DNA of 64,000 nucleotides from Oryzomicrobium terrae. Its GTDB lineage: Bacteria > Pseudomonadota > Gammaproteobacteria > Burkholderiales > Rhodocyclaceae. Shown here piece by piece: positions 63,772 through 64,000 of this stretch (position 1 is its first letter; each line of letters opens with the position of its first letter). A model generated the notes under the pieces. That model ran no database searches, was not told the origin of the DNA, and worked only from the letters and a program-made list of their open reading frames with translations. The stretch covers positions 496,001 through 560,000 of the forward strand of contig NZ_CP022579.1 in assembly GCF_008274805.1 (NCBI RefSeq), read 5' to 3'. The translations under genes were made by a program, and so were the position numbers.

Positions 63772-64000
63772 GCGTGCTGCAAACGATGGGAGCTGCCATG
63801 GGGCGTCATCTCAACCACATGAAACGACTGCTGTGGGGCGCGGTGGCCCTCTTGGGTCTGGCGGCAGGCCATGCCCAAGGCGCTGCCTGCCAATCGGCCC
63901 AGGCGGGCAATTGGAGCGCGCCGGCTACCTGGACGTCATGCAATAACGGCATCCCGCAGAACGGCGATTCGGCGACGATCAATCATGCGGTCACGGTCGA
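63768..64000 (+). CDS. mshQ: MshQ-like adhesin, N-terminal part
   Basis: 77 codons up to the right edge: an N-terminal extension, a hydrophobic signal (LLWGAVALLGLAAGHAQ) with cleavage near AQG, then NWSAPATWTSCNNGIPQNGD and SATINHAVTV, which resemble the start of a G8-type domain found in MshQ/adhesin proteins. By position (after mshP) it is the large MshQ protein proposed at the pilus tip or surface. Length and intactness cannot be seen. Confidence 0.75.
   Translation, partial: MSVLQTMGAAMGRHLNHMKRLLWGAVALLGLAAGHAQGAACQSAQAGNWSAPATWTSCNNGIPQNGDSATINHAVTV

Overview
The window looks like chromosome of a GC-rich betaproteobacterium, most likely Rhodocyclales (Azospira/Dechloromonas-like). The evidence is the gene order gpmA-envC-ctpA-moeB, glyA-nrdR-ribD, glnA-glnL-glnG and rhodanese-grxC-secB-gpsA, together with zapD/coaE/yacG, a BirA-CoaX fusion and an MSHA-type pilus locus. 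This placement is inferred from gene order and protein families, not from a database match. No rRNA, tRNA or CRISPR array was recognised.

Region 1 (1 to about 15.65 kb) is an accessory island, visibly less GC-rich than the rest. At the left edge, on the minus strand, is the N-terminal two thirds of a TnsA-like endonuclease of a Tn7-like transposon, preceded by an XRE repressor. Next comes a copper/silver resistance cluster: a CusRS/CopRS-type two-component system, then a plus-strand run of cytochrome c, CusF, CusC, CusB, CusA, a second cytochrome c and a P1B-type ATPase. A second group follows: a Met/His-rich secreted peptide, a DUF2933 protein and an ICMT-like membrane methyltransferase. A CzcE-like protein faces them. 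Three near-identical GATTAC-N6-GTAATC boxes lie before the three plus-strand transcription units and suggest one CusR regulon. A 5'-truncated chrA marks the right border.

Region 2 (16 to 35.7 kb) is core chromosome. It holds amtB, mltA, a DUF815 ATPase, a MutT-ThiE fusion, a GNAT enzyme, mgtC, yacG, a chemoreceptor, zapD, coaE, a SPOR protein, a TrpB2-like enzyme, birA-coaX, and the nitrogen-control set glnG-glnL-(DUF4124)-glnA. A consensus NtrC site lies about 120 bp upstream of a sigma-54 promoter for glnA, and a sigma-54-like element precedes amtB, so NtrBC probably controls both nitrogen assimilation and ammonium uptake.

Region 3 (35.7 to 56.5 kb) is housekeeping: rhodanese-nadA, an EEP-family phosphodiesterase with cardiolipin synthase, gluQRS, a TRAP transporter dctQM lacking a nearby dctP, a histidine phosphatase, glyA-nrdR-ribD, moeB, ctpA-envC-gpmA (cell-wall processing plus glycolysis), ArsR-rhodanese-grxC-secB-SH3-gpsA, and trmL.

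Region 4 (56.5 kb to the end) is an MSHA-type pilus operon: mshE, mshG, a prepilin in the mshF position, mshB, mshA, mshC, mshD, mshO, mshP and the start of mshQ. Most genes overlap by a few bases. Class III prepilin signals (GFTLxEL) occur in six consecutive genes. The major pilin gene is clearly less GC-rich than its neighbours.
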